From contig NZ_JASODI010000015.1 in the NCBI RefSeq assembly GCF_030211955.1, forward strand, positions 1 to 64,000: a stretch of 64,000 nt of DNA, read 5' to 3'. The notes beneath the pieces are model-generated. The model ran no database searches, was not told where the DNA came from, and worked only from the letters and a program-made list of their open reading frames with translations. Both the position numbers and the translations under genes were made by a program. This stretch comes from Corynebacterium frankenforstense (GTDB lineage Bacteria > Actinomycetota > Actinomycetes > Mycobacteriales > Mycobacteriaceae). Positions within the stretch are counted from its first letter, which is position 1. Each line of letters begins with the position of its first letter. This document shows, one piece after another, positions 34,916 through 43,032 of the stretch.

Positions 34916-35965
34916 ATGAGCGACAAGGACAGCCAGGAGGGGAAGCAGCAGCTGACCGTTGCCGAGCTTCTCGCCCGCTCCGGCGACGGGTCCGGCTCGG
35001 GATCGTCGTCCCGCCGGCGGCGCCACCGCCGCAGCCTCGAGGAGGGCGGCATCTCCGTCGCGGAGCTGACCGGCAACATGCCGCGCGTCCGCGAGAAGCC
35101 CGCCGAGTCGCGGCACTCCTCGGTGCCGATCGACGCGCCGGCCGAGCCCGCCCGCAAGGCCTCCGACGACGCCGAGAAGAAGGCCGCCGCCGAGAAGCAG
35201 GCCGCTGAAAAGGCGGAGGCTGAGAAGAAGGCCGCCGCTCAGAAGGCGGAGGCTGAGAAGAAGGCCGCCGCCGAGAAGCGCGCCGCCGAAAAGGCGGAGG
35301 CCGACAAGAAGGCTGCCGAAAAAGCGAAGGCCCAGAAGGCCGAGGCCGACAAGAAGGCTGCTGACAAGGCCGCCGCCGAGAAGAAGGCAGCGGAGCAGGC
35401 CAAGGCCGACAAGCCCGCCGCGGACAAGAAGGTCGCCAAGCCGGAGAACGACAAGAAGACCTCCGGCACCGCCGCGGCCGCCACGGCCACCGGTGCCGCC
35501 GGCTCGGCCGCCGCCACCGTCGCGCCGAGCGACTCCGAGACCGGCGAGCTCGCCCGCGTCGAGGACACCTCGGACCACACCACCGAGCTCCAGGCCGTCC
35601 GCGACGACGCCGACGCCCGCACCGATCGCCCCACCGACGACCTCGACGCGGCCGACTACGAGGACGCCGACTACGACTACGACTACGACGAAGACGACGA
35701 GGAGACCTCCGGCGGCATCGGCTCCGTGATCATTCTCGCGGTCCTCGGCATCGTCGTCGGCGCGATCGTCTTCCTCGGCTTCCAGCAGCTCTGGGAGTCC
35801 GGCCTCTCGCGCATCCTGGTCGCCGTGCTGGCGCTCGCCGTCACGGCCGTCCTGGTCGGCGTCGTGCACGCCCTGCGCACCGCCCGCGACGGGCTGAGCA
35901 TGGGCCTGGCCGCCGTCGTCGGACTGCTGATGACCTTCGGGCCCTACCTGCCGATGATCCTCTGA
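34916..35965 (+). CDS. Coiled-coil membrane protein with Lys/Ala/Glu repeats
   Basis: A 349-residue protein. The N-terminus has two short motifs, LTVAELLAR and ISVAELTG, seen in actinobacterial membrane proteins at this locus. Residues about 75-185 are built of repeated AEKKAAAEK-type units, predicted to form a long helix or coiled coil. An acidic Asp/Tyr-rich stretch (about 235-262) precedes two or three membrane helices (about 265-285, 297-318 and 328-348). It starts 11 bases after ppx and is probably cotranscribed; AAAGGG precedes the ATG. The mycobacterial gene at this position is also a membrane protein of unknown role. Confidence 0.78.
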   Translation: MSDKDSQEGKQQLTVAELLARSGDGSGSGSSSRRRRHRRSLEEGGISVAELTGNMPRVREKPAESRHSSVPIDAPAEPARKASDDAEKKAAAEKQAAEKAEAEKKAAAQKAEAEKKAAAEKRAAEKAEADKKAAEKAKAQKAEADKKAADKAAAEKKAAEQAKADKPAADKKVAKPENDKKTSGTAAAATATGAAGSAAATVAPSDSETGELARVEDTSDHTTELQAVRDDADARTDRPTDDLDAADYEDADYDYDYDEDDEETSGGIGSVIILAVLGIVVGAIVFLGFQQLWESGLSRILVAVLALAVTAVLVGVVHALRTARDGLSMGLAAVVGLLMTFGPYLPMIL

Positions 35966-36002
35966 TCGTCCGCCGACCGGCCCGCCGGTCCCGGCCCTGA
36001 CA

Positions 36003-36037
36003 CCCGGTCGTCCCGCCTGTGGGACGGCCGGGTTTCG
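36003..36037 (+). terminator. Terminator after the coiled-coil membrane protein gene
   Basis: A 12-pair stem, CCCGGTCGTCCC (36003-36014) with GGGACGGCCGGG (36021-36032) including one G-T pair, has a 6-base loop and is followed by TTTC. Confidence 0.75.
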
Positions 36038-36040
36038 CCG

Positions 36041-36105
36041 TTTTCCGTAGCCTCACGCACGGACGGCGCGGGGGCGCGCACGGGGTGGGACGGGACGTCG
36101 TCAAT
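36041..36105. repeat. Interspersed palindromic element, worn left arm
   Basis: The right arm CGGGACGTCGTCAAT (36091-36105) is intact; the left arm is probably TTTTCCGTAG at 36041-36050. CGGGGGCGCGCAC inside (about 36070-36082) matches the copy at 1652. The element lies just after a terminator. Confidence 0.55.
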
Positions 36106-36181
36106 CGCGGCAGGCACGCGCATCGGTGCAGGTCGCGCGCTCGGGTGGAGTTGCGCGGTGCGTAGTGGCACCCTTGTGCGC

Positions 36182-37024
36182 ATGACTTCAATCGCTGTTA
36201 TCGGATGCGGGAAGATCGGCGAGGCCCTCGTCGCCGGCCTGACCGCCGCCGGAGTCGACCCCGCGACCGTTACCGTCTCGAACCGTCGCGAGGAGCGCTC
36301 CGCGGAGCTCACCGAGCGGTACGGGGTGACCGCCGTGACCGACAACTCCGAGGCCGCCACCGGCGCCGAGATCGTCTTCCTGTGCGTCAAGCCGGACAAG
36401 ACCCTCGCCGTGGCCGAGGAGATCGCGGACACCGTCAACGACAACGAGCCGACCTCGACCGTCGCCTCCATGGCCGCCGGCGTGACGCTCGCCTCCCTCG
36501 AGGCCGCCATGGGCGCCGGCGCGCCCGTCGTGCGCGTCATGCCGAACACCCCGATGACCGTGGGCAAGGGCGTCAGCGCCATCGCCGCCGGCCGCTACGT
36601 TGACGACGCGGCCGCCGACGCCGTCGCCGAGCTGCTCTCCTCGGTCGGCGACGTCGTGCGCGTCGCCGAGTCCGACATGGACGCCGTCACCGCGCTGGCC
36701 GGCTCCGCGCCCGCCTATCTCTTCCTGGTCGCCGAGGCGCTCGTCGACGCGGGCGTCTCGCTGGGCCTGCGCCGCGAGGTCGCCACCCAGCTGGCCGCCG
36801 GGTCCGTCGCGGGCGCCGGCGCCATGCTCGAGCAGGAGGGCGCCGACCCGGCCGTGCTGCGCGCCGCCGTCTCCTCGCCGGCCGGCACCACCGTCGCCGC
36901 CCTGCGCCAGCTCGAGGAGTCCGGCCTGCGCGGCATGTTCTTCCGCGCGACCGAGGCCTGCGCGTGCCGCTCCGCGGAGCTCGGCGCCGTCGACGAGGAG
37001 GCCGAGGAGGGCGGCGAGGAGTAG
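36182..37024 (+). CDS. proC: Pyrroline-5-carboxylate reductase
   Basis: A 280-residue enzyme catalysing the last step of proline synthesis with NAD(P)H. The Rossmann loop SIAVIGCGKIGEALVAGL opens the protein. VRVMPNTPMTVGKGVSAIA and the C-terminal signature ALAGSAPAYLFLVAEALVDAGVS follow, with QEGADPAVLRAAVSSPAGTT near the end. Length and motifs are normal. ATG at 36182 gives the standard start. In mycobacteria proC also precedes the BldC-like and bS22 genes. Confidence 0.94.
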   Translation: MTSIAVIGCGKIGEALVAGLTAAGVDPATVTVSNRREERSAELTERYGVTAVTDNSEAATGAEIVFLCVKPDKTLAVAEEIADTVNDNEPTSTVASMAAGVTLASLEAAMGAGAPVVRVMPNTPMTVGKGVSAIAAGRYVDDAAADAVAELLSSVGDVVRVAESDMDAVTALAGSAPAYLFLVAEALVDAGVSLGLRREVATQLAAGSVAGAGAMLEQEGADPAVLRAAVSSPAGTTVAALRQLEESGLRGMFFRATEACACRSAELGAVDEEAEEGGEE

Positions 37025-37353
37025 TCGGCCCCGCGCCGCGCGGCGAGGGGCCGAGTACCGCGCGCAGCAGCGCCCGACGCCGCACAAAACGCCCCATAAA
37101 ACGCCACCTACCGCGCCCGGAGGGGCGCCCGGGAAGCCTCCGGGTGCTCCCCGGCCGCTTCTCTTCGATCCACCCCGGCCGGGGGAGTGGTCCCATCCGC
37201 AATCGTGGGTCACTCCCAGCGCAGAGAATTTTTTCTTGCACGTGGGTCGCACGAGTAACACCGTTCACGCTAAGCTTGGCCGAGCATGTGCGTGTTCGTT
37301 CTGCGGGAGGGGAAGCCTGCAGCGCGTCACTTGCTGAAGGGTTAGGTAGTTTT
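37025..37353. other. Spacer between proC and the helix-turn-helix gene
   Basis: A 329-base gap without a supported gene. It contains a perfect 8-base hairpin, CCCGGAGG (37116-37123) / CCTCCGGG (37137-37144), that may end proC transcription, an AT-rich patch around 37225-37238, and a possible -10 box TAAGCT at 37271-37276 for the downstream gene. Confidence 0.5.
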
Positions 37354-37545
37354 ATGGCCAATGAAGATAAAGGGACCTTCCTGACGGTCGCCGAGGTCGC
37401 GGAGATCATGCGTGTCTCCAAGATGACGGTCTACCGTCTCGTGCACTCCGGCGAGCTGCCCGCCGTCCGCGTCGGGCGCTCCTTCCGGGTCCACGAGTCG
37501 GCCGTCAACGAGTACCTTGAGGCGTCGTTCTACGACGCCGGCTAG
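37354..37545 (+). CDS. BldC/excisionase-family helix-turn-helix DNA-binding protein
   Basis: A 63-residue MerR-like winged helix protein. FLTVAEVAEIMRVSKMTVYRLVHSG forms the helix-turn-helix (in two halves, about residues 9-33), followed by ELPAVRVGRSFRVHESAVNEYL. Small proteins of this class (BldC in Streptomyces and the protein upstream of bS22 in mycobacteria) bind direct repeats at promoters. It is not evidence of a prophage: no integrase or attachment site is nearby and the position is conserved in actinobacteria. The message appears to have a long leader. Confidence 0.88.
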   Translation: MANEDKGTFLTVAEVAEIMRVSKMTVYRLVHSGELPAVRVGRSFRVHESAVNEYLEASFYDAG

Positions 37546-37610
37546 CCCCGACAGGTCCCCGGCCCCGGGAGCCGCGACGCCCGCCAGGCGCCGTGGCACC
37601 CGGGGTCCTT

Positions 37611-37639
37611 TTGGTTGCAGGGCGACCTGCCGCTACACT
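37611..37639 (+). promoter_or_regulatory. Promoter of the bS22 gene
   Basis: TTGGTT (37611-37616) and TACACT (37634-37639) are separated by 17 bases, placing transcription start near 37646 and about 83 bases of leader before the small ribosomal protein gene. Confidence 0.55.
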
Positions 37640-37728
37640 GGACCGCATTCGTGTCGCCCGCCGTCTCCGCCGTTGGCCCGGCGCGGCACAGGCAGAGAAC
37701 ATCGTCAAACGAAGTGAGGAAAAGCCCC

Positions 37729-37830
37729 ATGGGTTCCGTGACCAAGTGGCGCCGCAAGCGCATGTCGAAGAAGAAGCACCGCAAGATGCTGCGTCGTACC
37801 CGCGTGCAGCGTCGCAAGCTCGGCAAGTAA
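37729..37830 (+). CDS. Small ribosomal protein bS22 (AURKAIP1/COX24 domain)
   Basis: A 33-residue, extremely basic peptide: [17 protein letters not shown], then [16 protein letters not shown]. It matches the actinobacterial peptide identified as bS22, which lies in the 30S subunit near the decoding region in mycobacterial ribosomes. GAGGAAAAG precedes the ATG. It is too short for most gene finders but is one of the best conserved genes here, and it sits in its usual place downstream of the BldC-like gene. Confidence 0.92.
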   Translation: MGSVTKWRRKRMSKKKHRKMLRRTRVQRRKLGK

Positions 37831-37976
37831 GCGCGCCCGCACGGCCTCTCGGCGCCGCCCGCCCCGGATCCTCCCGGTGGCGGCGGCGCCGTCGTCGTGT
37901 CTGAGGGGGTTTATCTCCGCCGTCCGGCCGGCCCCACCCGCGCCGGGTCCACCCGCGCCGCGAGCCCGCGCCGGCC

Positions 37977-39032
37977 CTACCCCCTGCGCCGCCAGCGCCG
38001 CCGCAGCCGCCACCCGGCGATGCTGAACGCGGCGGTGAACAGGCTCGGCACCCCGTAGGTGCGCACGGCCTTGCGCAGGCTGCGGTAGTCGCGCACCTGC
38101 CAGCCGCGCGCGTGCGCCTCGGCGAGCAGCTTGCGGTCCGGGTTGACCGCCACGGGCGTGCCCACCATCGACAGCATGGGGATGTCGTTGACGGAGTCGG
38201 AGTAGGCCGTGCACCGCTCGAGGTCCAGGTGCTCGATGGCCGCCAGCGCAGCGACCGCGTGCTTCTTGCCGGGGCCGTGCAGGATGTCGCCGACGAGCCG
38301 GCCGGTGAAGCGGCCGTCCTCGACCTCGGCGACTGTGCCCAGCGCCCCGGTGAACCCGAAGCGGCGCGCGAGGATCTGCGCGAGCTGCACCGGGGTGGCG
38401 GAGACCAGCCAGACCTGCTGACCGGCGGCCAGGTGCATGTCGGCCAGGTCGCGGGTGCCGGGGAAGGCGCGCTGCTGCATGCTGTTCTCGACGATCTCCT
38501 CGCACAGCGCGACGATCTCGTCGACGGGCCGGTCCTTGATGATCTCGAGGGCCATCGCGCGGCCCTCGGCGACGTCGTCGGCGTTCTCGGAGCCGGTCAG
38601 CCGGAACTTCAGCTGCTTCCAGCCGATCGAGACGATCTCGCCGAGCGTGAAGAAGCGCTTGCGCGCCAGGCCCATCGCGAAGGCGATGAGCGAGGAACCC
38701 TGGATCAGCGTGTTGTCCACGTCGAAGAAGGCGGCCACGCCCGGCTCCTGGGGGATGTCGGGGTCCGCGGGTGAGACCTTCAGCCCGCCGGCGGCCTTGA
38801 TCGACCCGGAGACGGACTCGACGCCGAGCTCGAACTCCTCGAGGTCGATGCCGAAGACCTCGCGCACGGCCGCGGCGGCCGCGGCCTCGCCGGCGGCCTG
38901 TTGGGCGGCGTCGTCGAGCGGGGGCAGCGCGGTGGTCTCGAAGAAGTTGCGCAGATTTCCCCGGCTGGCGGACCACTGGGCGAGAAAGTCCCTCGGATTG
39001 CCCGGAAAGCGGGACGGGACCTGGGATGTCAC
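37977..39032 (-). CDS. HAD-IB family phosphatase (SerB-like)
   Basis: A 351-residue haloacid dehalogenase phosphatase. Motif I, AAFFDVDNTLIQGSSLIAFA, carries the nucleophile Asp and acid/base Asp. Motif III and IV regions include KKHAVAALAAIEH and CTAYSDSVNDIPML. The N-terminal 90 residues are poorly conserved, and a basic hydrophobic tail (FTAAFSIAGWRLRRRWRRR) may touch the membrane. The GTG at 39032 is chosen because AGAAAGG lies ten bases before it; the open frame extends further but that part is Arg/Pro-rich shadow. Mycobacteria have a serB1-type gene at this locus; the substrate may be phosphoserine but is not certain. Confidence 0.8.
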   Translation of the reverse strand: MTSQVPSRFPGNPRDFLAQWSASRGNLRNFFETTALPPLDDAAQQAAGEAAAAAAVREVFGIDLEEFELGVESVSGSIKAAGGLKVSPADPDIPQEPGVAAFFDVDNTLIQGSSLIAFAMGLARKRFFTLGEIVSIGWKQLKFRLTGSENADDVAEGRAMALEIIKDRPVDEIVALCEEIVENSMQQRAFPGTRDLADMHLAAGQQVWLVSATPVQLAQILARRFGFTGALGTVAEVEDGRFTGRLVGDILHGPGKKHAVAALAAIEHLDLERCTAYSDSVNDIPMLSMVGTPVAVNPDRKLLAEAHARGWQVRDYRSLRKAVRTYGVPSLFTAAFSIAGWRLRRRWRRRG

Positions 39033-39195
39033 GTGTCGGCGCCTTTCTGCGGCGGGTCGGCGGTTCGGGGGCTGCGGGCGCGCGGCGGACTCGGGCGGCC
39101 GGCGCCATGCGGTGGCGGCCGCCCTCGCGACGGTCGCCGCACCCCACCATCGTAGGCCGCATGCGTCCGGGTACGCGCGTCGAGACCGTCTCCGC

Positions 39196-39210
39196 TTGCC
39201 GACGTCCGTC
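39196..39210. repeat. Single arm of the interspersed palindromic family
   Basis: TTGCCGACGTCCGTC matches the left arm; no clear right arm is visible. It lies in the divergent spacer between the phosphatase gene and the glutaredoxin-like gene. Confidence 0.4.
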
Positions 39211-39422
39211 GCCCCCGCGTGCGCGGCCCCCGCGGCGTCCGTGCGCGGGTTCGGCGGCGCGGTGCGCCGCCCACGGGGGTGTCGACCGTGCGTTTTGCCT
39301 GCTGCCGCGGGGTCGTGGAATAGGTCGGCCTCACTCTGCGTTCGCCCGGCGGGGGTGGTACTTATTGAATGTCTGACTTTCAGGATCGAGGGGCGCCGCG
39401 GGCGCCGCGAGGAGGCGCGCGG

Positions 39423-39665
39423 GTGAACGACCACCGGGTGGAACTCATGGTGCGGGCCGGCTGCGGTTCGTGCCTGCGGGTGCTCGACCAGATCCGTGAC
39501 GTCGTCGCCGGAGCCGGGGCCTGGCTGGCCGTCCGGGACGTCGACGCCGACCCGGAGCTGGCGCAGGAGTACGGCGACCGGGTGCCGGTCGTGGTGCTCG
39601 ACGGCGAGGAGTTCGCCGCCTGGGAAGTGGACAACGACGAGTTAGGCCGAGCTTTGTTGTCCTAG
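39423..39665 (+). CDS. Glutaredoxin-like (DUF836 type) thiol protein
   Basis: An 80-residue thioredoxin-fold protein with a CGSC active site in MVRAGCGSCLRVLDQI and the cis-proline segment DRVPVVVLDG. The GTG at 39423 is chosen because GAGGAGG lies exactly seven bases before it. An upstream ATG at 39369 would add 18 Arg/Gly/Pro-rich residues and has no ribosome binding site. A glutaredoxin-like gene directly before hemA is also found in mycobacteria; glutamyl-tRNA reductase has a reactive cysteine, so a redox link is possible but unproven. Confidence 0.8.
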   Translation: MNDHRVELMVRAGCGSCLRVLDQIRDVVAGAGAWLAVRDVDADPELAQEYGDRVPVVVLDGEEFAAWEVDNDELGRALLS

Positions 39666-39685
39666 CCTCTCCGGCCTATTAAAAT
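39657..39685 (+). promoter_or_regulatory. hemA promoter candidate
   Basis: TTGTCC (39657-39662) and TAAAAT (39680-39685) have a 17-base spacer. The surrounding AT-rich patch (39676-39712) stands out from the GC-rich context. A start near 39692 would give about 129 bases of leader. Confidence 0.5.
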
Positions 39686-39820
39686 TTAAACCATTGGATT
39701 GATTTACCTATCGTGTGCGGGGCGGACCCTCGCGCGCGTGGGGTGGAGGAGCCGTCGGAGACGCGCACCGGCCGGGCGTCGGCGGTGGAGCAGGCGGCCC
39801 AGGAAAGCGGTGAGTTAAAC

Positions 39821-41293
39821 GTGAGCGTGCTCGTGGTCGGAATGTCCCACCGGTCCGCGCCCGTGTCCCTTCTCGAGCGGCTGAGCATGGACACGGAGAC
39901 CAAGCACTCCGCCGCCGAGGAGCTCCTCGACGGCCCGTCGGTCTCCGAGGCGATGATCGTCTCGACCTGCAACCGGTTCGAGGTCTACGCCGTGACCAGC
40001 GGATTCCACAAGGGTGTGCAGGACATCTTCAACATGCTCCACGACGTCTCCGGCGTCGACCTGGAGACCCTGCGCAGCTACCTCTACGTGCGCTACGGCG
40101 ACGCCGCCGCCGAGCACGTCATGACCGTCACCGCCGGCCTGGACTCCATGGTCACCGGCGAGCAGCAGATCATCGGCCAGGTCCGCGCCGCCTACCAGGA
40201 CGCCGCCGAGGCCGGCAGCGTCGGCCCGCGCCTGCACTCCCTGGCGCAGGCCTCGCTGCACGCCGGCAAGCGCGTGCACTCCGAGACCGCGATCGACGAC
40301 GCCGGGGCCTCCATGGTCACCTACGCGCTCGACCACGCCCTGGACATCCTGCCCGCGATTGACGACGCCCCGGTGGGCGCCGCCGGTGCCGACGGCGCCG
40401 TCTCCGGTGGGGATGCCGCAGACGCCGGCGCTGACACCGCCGGCGCCGACCGTCCGCTGACCGGGCGCCGCGCGCTCGTGCTGGGCGCCGGGGCGATGGC
40501 CTCGCTGGCCGCGACCCACCTGGGCCGCCTCGGCGTCGACTCGCTGGTCATCGCCAACCGCACCCGGATGCGTGCCGAGCGCCTCGCCGAGCACTCCCGC
40601 CAGGCCGGGGTGGCCGCCGAGGTCGTCGACTTCGCCGACCGCGCCGCAGCCCTCTCCGGCGTCGACCTGGTCGTCTCCGCCACCGGCGCCGGCACCTTCA
40701 CCGTCACCCGCGACGACGTCGACGCCGCCGGCCGGAGGCTCGTGCTCGTCGACCTGTCCATGCCGCGCGACATCGACCCGGGCGTGGCGGACTGCCGCAA
40801 CGCCGGCCTGATCAACATCGAGGGCCTGCGCGCCGCCCGCGACGCCGAGGACGACAAGTCCGACGCCCGCCGCGAGGCCGAGGCGATCATCTCCGAGGAG
40901 CTGCGCTCCTACTCCTCCGAGCAGCGCGTGCGCGACGTCGTGCCCGCCGTGGCCGCCCTGCGCCGCCACGCCAACGAGCTGGCTGAGGCCGAGCTGAAGC
41001 GCCTGCGCAACCGTACCCCGGAGCTGACCGAGGACGAGTTCTCCGCAGCCTCGCGCGCGGTGCACCGCGTCGTCGACAAGCTGCTGCACCAGCCGACGGT
41101 GCGCGTCAAGCAGCTCGCCGTCGAGTCCGGCACCGTCTCCTACGACACCGCCCTGCAGGAGCTGTTCGGGCTAGACTACGCAGGTGACGCCGACCGCAGC
41201 GTCGCGGTGCCCGCCGCGCACCTGCCCGCCGGCGACTTCCGCAGCCGGTCCGACGAGGAGGGCCGGCACGCCGAACGCAAGGAGACTGCATGA
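39821..41293 (+). CDS. hemA: Glutamyl-tRNA reductase
   Basis: A 490-residue enzyme for the first committed step of haem synthesis by the C5 route, reducing glutamyl-tRNA to glutamate-1-semialdehyde with NADPH. The GTG at 39821 gives [21 protein letters not shown]. The nucleophile Cys50 lies in [13 protein letters not shown], and [13 protein letters not shown] and the NADPH loop [18 protein letters not shown] are present. An Ala/Gly/Asp-rich insert (about residues 188-212) precedes the NADPH domain. The last four bases overlap hemC, so the genes form an operon. Confidence 0.95.
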   Translation: MSVLVVGMSHRSAPVSLLERLSMDTETKHSAAEELLDGPSVSEAMIVSTCNRFEVYAVTSGFHKGVQDIFNMLHDVSGVDLETLRSYLYVRYGDAAAEHVMTVTAGLDSMVTGEQQIIGQVRAAYQDAAEAGSVGPRLHSLAQASLHAGKRVHSETAIDDAGASMVTYALDHALDILPAIDDAPVGAAGADGAVSGGDAADAGADTAGADRPLTGRRALVLGAGAMASLAATHLGRLGVDSLVIANRTRMRAERLAEHSRQAGVAAEVVDFADRAAALSGVDLVVSATGAGTFTVTRDDVDAAGRRLVLVDLSMPRDIDPGVADCRNAGLINIEGLRAARDAEDDKSDARREAEAIISEELRSYSSEQRVRDVVPAVAALRRHANELAEAELKRLRNRTPELTEDEFSAASRAVHRVVDKLLHQPTVRVKQLAVESGTVSYDTALQELFGLDYAGDADRSVAVPAAHLPAGDFRSRSDEEGRHAERKETA

Positions 41294-42207
41294 GCGACGA
41301 CCACCACATCCTCCAGATCGGTACCCGGGGCAGCGGCCTGGCCACCACGCAGGCCGGCCACATCCGCGATGACCTGACGGAGGCCGGGTGGGACGCCGAG
41401 CTCCACATCGTCACCACGCACGGTGACGTCAACATGGCCCCCGTCGAGCGCATCGGCGTGGGCGTGTTCACCCAGCGGCTGCGCGCCGCGCTGGCCAGCG
41501 GCGAGTGCGACATCGCCGTGCACTCCCACAAGGACCTGCCGACGGCCCCCGACGAGCGCTTCCACCTGGTGGTCCCGCGCCGCGAGGACCCGCGCGAGGC
41601 GCTCATCGCCCGCGACGGGCTGCCCCTGGACACCCTGCCCGAGGGCGCGAAGGTCGGCACCGGCGCGCCGCGGCGCATCTCCCAGCTCAAGGCGCACCGC
41701 CCGGACCTGGACATCCGCCCGCTGCGCGGCAACATCGACACCCGCATGGGCAAGGTCACCTCCGGCGAGCTCGACGCCGTCGTCCTCGCCTACGCCGGCC
41801 TGGTCCGCATGGGCCAGGGCGGGCGCGCCACCGAGGTCTTCGACACCGACCGGGTCATGCCGGCGCCCGCCCAGGGCGCGCTGGCCGTCGAGTGCCGCGC
41901 CGACGACGAGGACACCCGCGCGGCGATCGACTCCCTGATCTGCCGCGACTCCACCGTCGCGGCCCTCGCCGAGCGCGGCGTGCTCGCCCGCCTCGAGGCC
42001 GGCTGCACCGCGCCGGTGGCCGCCCACGCCGTCATCGACGGCGACCGCGTGCACCTGAAGGCCGGGGTCTTCGCCCTCGACGGCTCGCGCTCCCTGCGCG
42101 CCGAGGGCGAGGCCGAGGCCGACCCGCGCACCGCGCGCGCCCTCGGCGAGCAGCTCGCCGAGCGCCTCTTCGCCGACGGGGCCGCCGAGCTCCTCGGCAC
42201 CGAATGA
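41290..42207 (+). CDS. hemC: Hydroxymethylbilane synthase (porphobilinogen deaminase)
   Basis: A 305-residue enzyme that joins four porphobilinogens into hydroxymethylbilane. [16 protein letters not shown] opens the protein. The catalytic Asp segment [12 protein letters not shown] and the substrate-binding [13 protein letters not shown] follow, and [11 protein letters not shown] is in the middle. Cys239 in [13 protein letters not shown] carries the dipyrromethane cofactor. ATG overlaps the hemA stop. Confidence 0.95.
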   Translation: MSDDHHILQIGTRGSGLATTQAGHIRDDLTEAGWDAELHIVTTHGDVNMAPVERIGVGVFTQRLRAALASGECDIAVHSHKDLPTAPDERFHLVVPRREDPREALIARDGLPLDTLPEGAKVGTGAPRRISQLKAHRPDLDIRPLRGNIDTRMGKVTSGELDAVVLAYAGLVRMGQGGRATEVFDTDRVMPAPAQGALAVECRADDEDTRAAIDSLICRDSTVAALAERGVLARLEAGCTAPVAAHAVIDGDRVHLKAGVFALDGSRSLRAEGEAEADPRTARALGEQLAERLFADGAAELLGTE

Positions 42208-42225
42208 CGGCGGGGGAGTGACGCC

Positions 42226-42645
42226 GTGGCCCGCCTGGAGATCTCCGACCGGAGACTGACCGTCGAGCTGGAGTGGTGGGAGAAACTCGCCGCGCACCGC
42301 TCGGACCTGAGCGTGCCGCTGCGCGCCGTGTCCGGCGTGGAGGTGCTCGAGGACGTCTTCGCCGACCCGGCCGTCGCCCGCGGCGAGCGCGTGCCCGCCA
42401 CCCGCATCCGCGGGGTGACCGTCACGGGCACCTTCGATGCTCCCGACGCCCCCGGGGCCGGCCCCGTCTTCGCCGTCTGTCACGGCACCACCGGCCGCCC
42501 GCGGCCCGGCGTCGCCGTCGACCTCGAGGGCGTGACCGTGGGGCGCATCGTCGTCTCCACCCCGGACGCCGAGGAGTACGCGCGGCGCCTGCGCGAGCTC
42601 GCCGGCCTCGCCGACCCGGACGCTGACGCAGACGGCGGCGACTAG
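42226..42645 (+). CDS. Conserved hypothetical protein inserted between hemC and hemD
   Basis: A 139-residue, mostly beta-strand protein (RLEISDRRLTVELEWWEKLA, later GVAVDLEGVTVGRIVVSTPD) that looks like a pleckstrin-homology-type small domain; no family is assigned with confidence. The GTG start follows hemC by 18 bases after GGGGGAG, so it is likely in the hem operon. In mycobacteria hemC and hemD are adjacent, so this gene looks like a lineage-specific addition. Its role is unknown. Confidence 0.65.
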   Translation: MARLEISDRRLTVELEWWEKLAAHRSDLSVPLRAVSGVEVLEDVFADPAVARGERVPATRIRGVTVTGTFDAPDAPGAGPVFAVCHGTTGRPRPGVAVDLEGVTVGRIVVSTPDAEEYARRLRELAGLADPDADADGGD

Positions 42646-43032
42646 GCCGTCCGGCGGGGCCTCCAGGGGCGGCCTGCGCCCACGCGCATACGGCGCCGGC
42701 ACCGCCGACGGCGACCACGGGGACGTCGGAAAGCGGCCCAGATAATAAGGAAAAGCCGGGGCCGCCCGCGGGCGACGGTTTTTCATTTGCCGCCCGCTAA
42801 ATTATGGTGTGTATACCACATAGTGATGGAGTGGCGGCCCACGGGGTCGCCTCTTACGGCCCGTCGAACCGGCGGGCCGTACTACTGCCCATCACGGGGA
42901 CGCCCGACACACGCACCCCGGAGACGCGGTCCGTGGGGTGGAGGGCACCCGTCGCGCCGCCCGCCGGCCGCGACGGACGCGGCGTCCCGCACCCGGTGCC
43001 CGGTCCCCGTCCGCGAGCGAGAAAAGAAGTAC
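42646..43032. promoter_or_regulatory. Spacer upstream of hemD with terminator and promoter signals
   Basis: A 387-base gap without a supported gene. It holds a repeat arm GGGACGTCGGAAAG (42720-42733), a GC hairpin (about 42762-42777) followed by five T at 42779-42783 that may end the hemA-hemC transcript, and an AT-rich patch with TAAATT and ATGGTGTGTATACCACAT (42804-42821), an imperfect palindrome that could be an operator. The last 200 bases before hemD show nothing recognisable. Confidence 0.45.

Noticed and set aside
35152..35430. Lys/Ala/Glu repeats as a DNA satellite
   Set aside because: The repetition is at protein level within an intact frame followed by membrane helices; it is a coding low-complexity region.
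37354..37545. Excisionase-like gene as evidence of a prophage or integrated element
   Set aside because: No integrase, attachment repeats or phage genes are near, and the gene lies in a conserved actinobacterial order next to bS22.
37977..39434. Full 485-codon frame for the SerB-like phosphatase
   Set aside because: The first 134 codons are Arg/Pro-rich without conservation signals and overlap the glutaredoxin-like gene region; the GTG at 39032 has a ribosome binding site.
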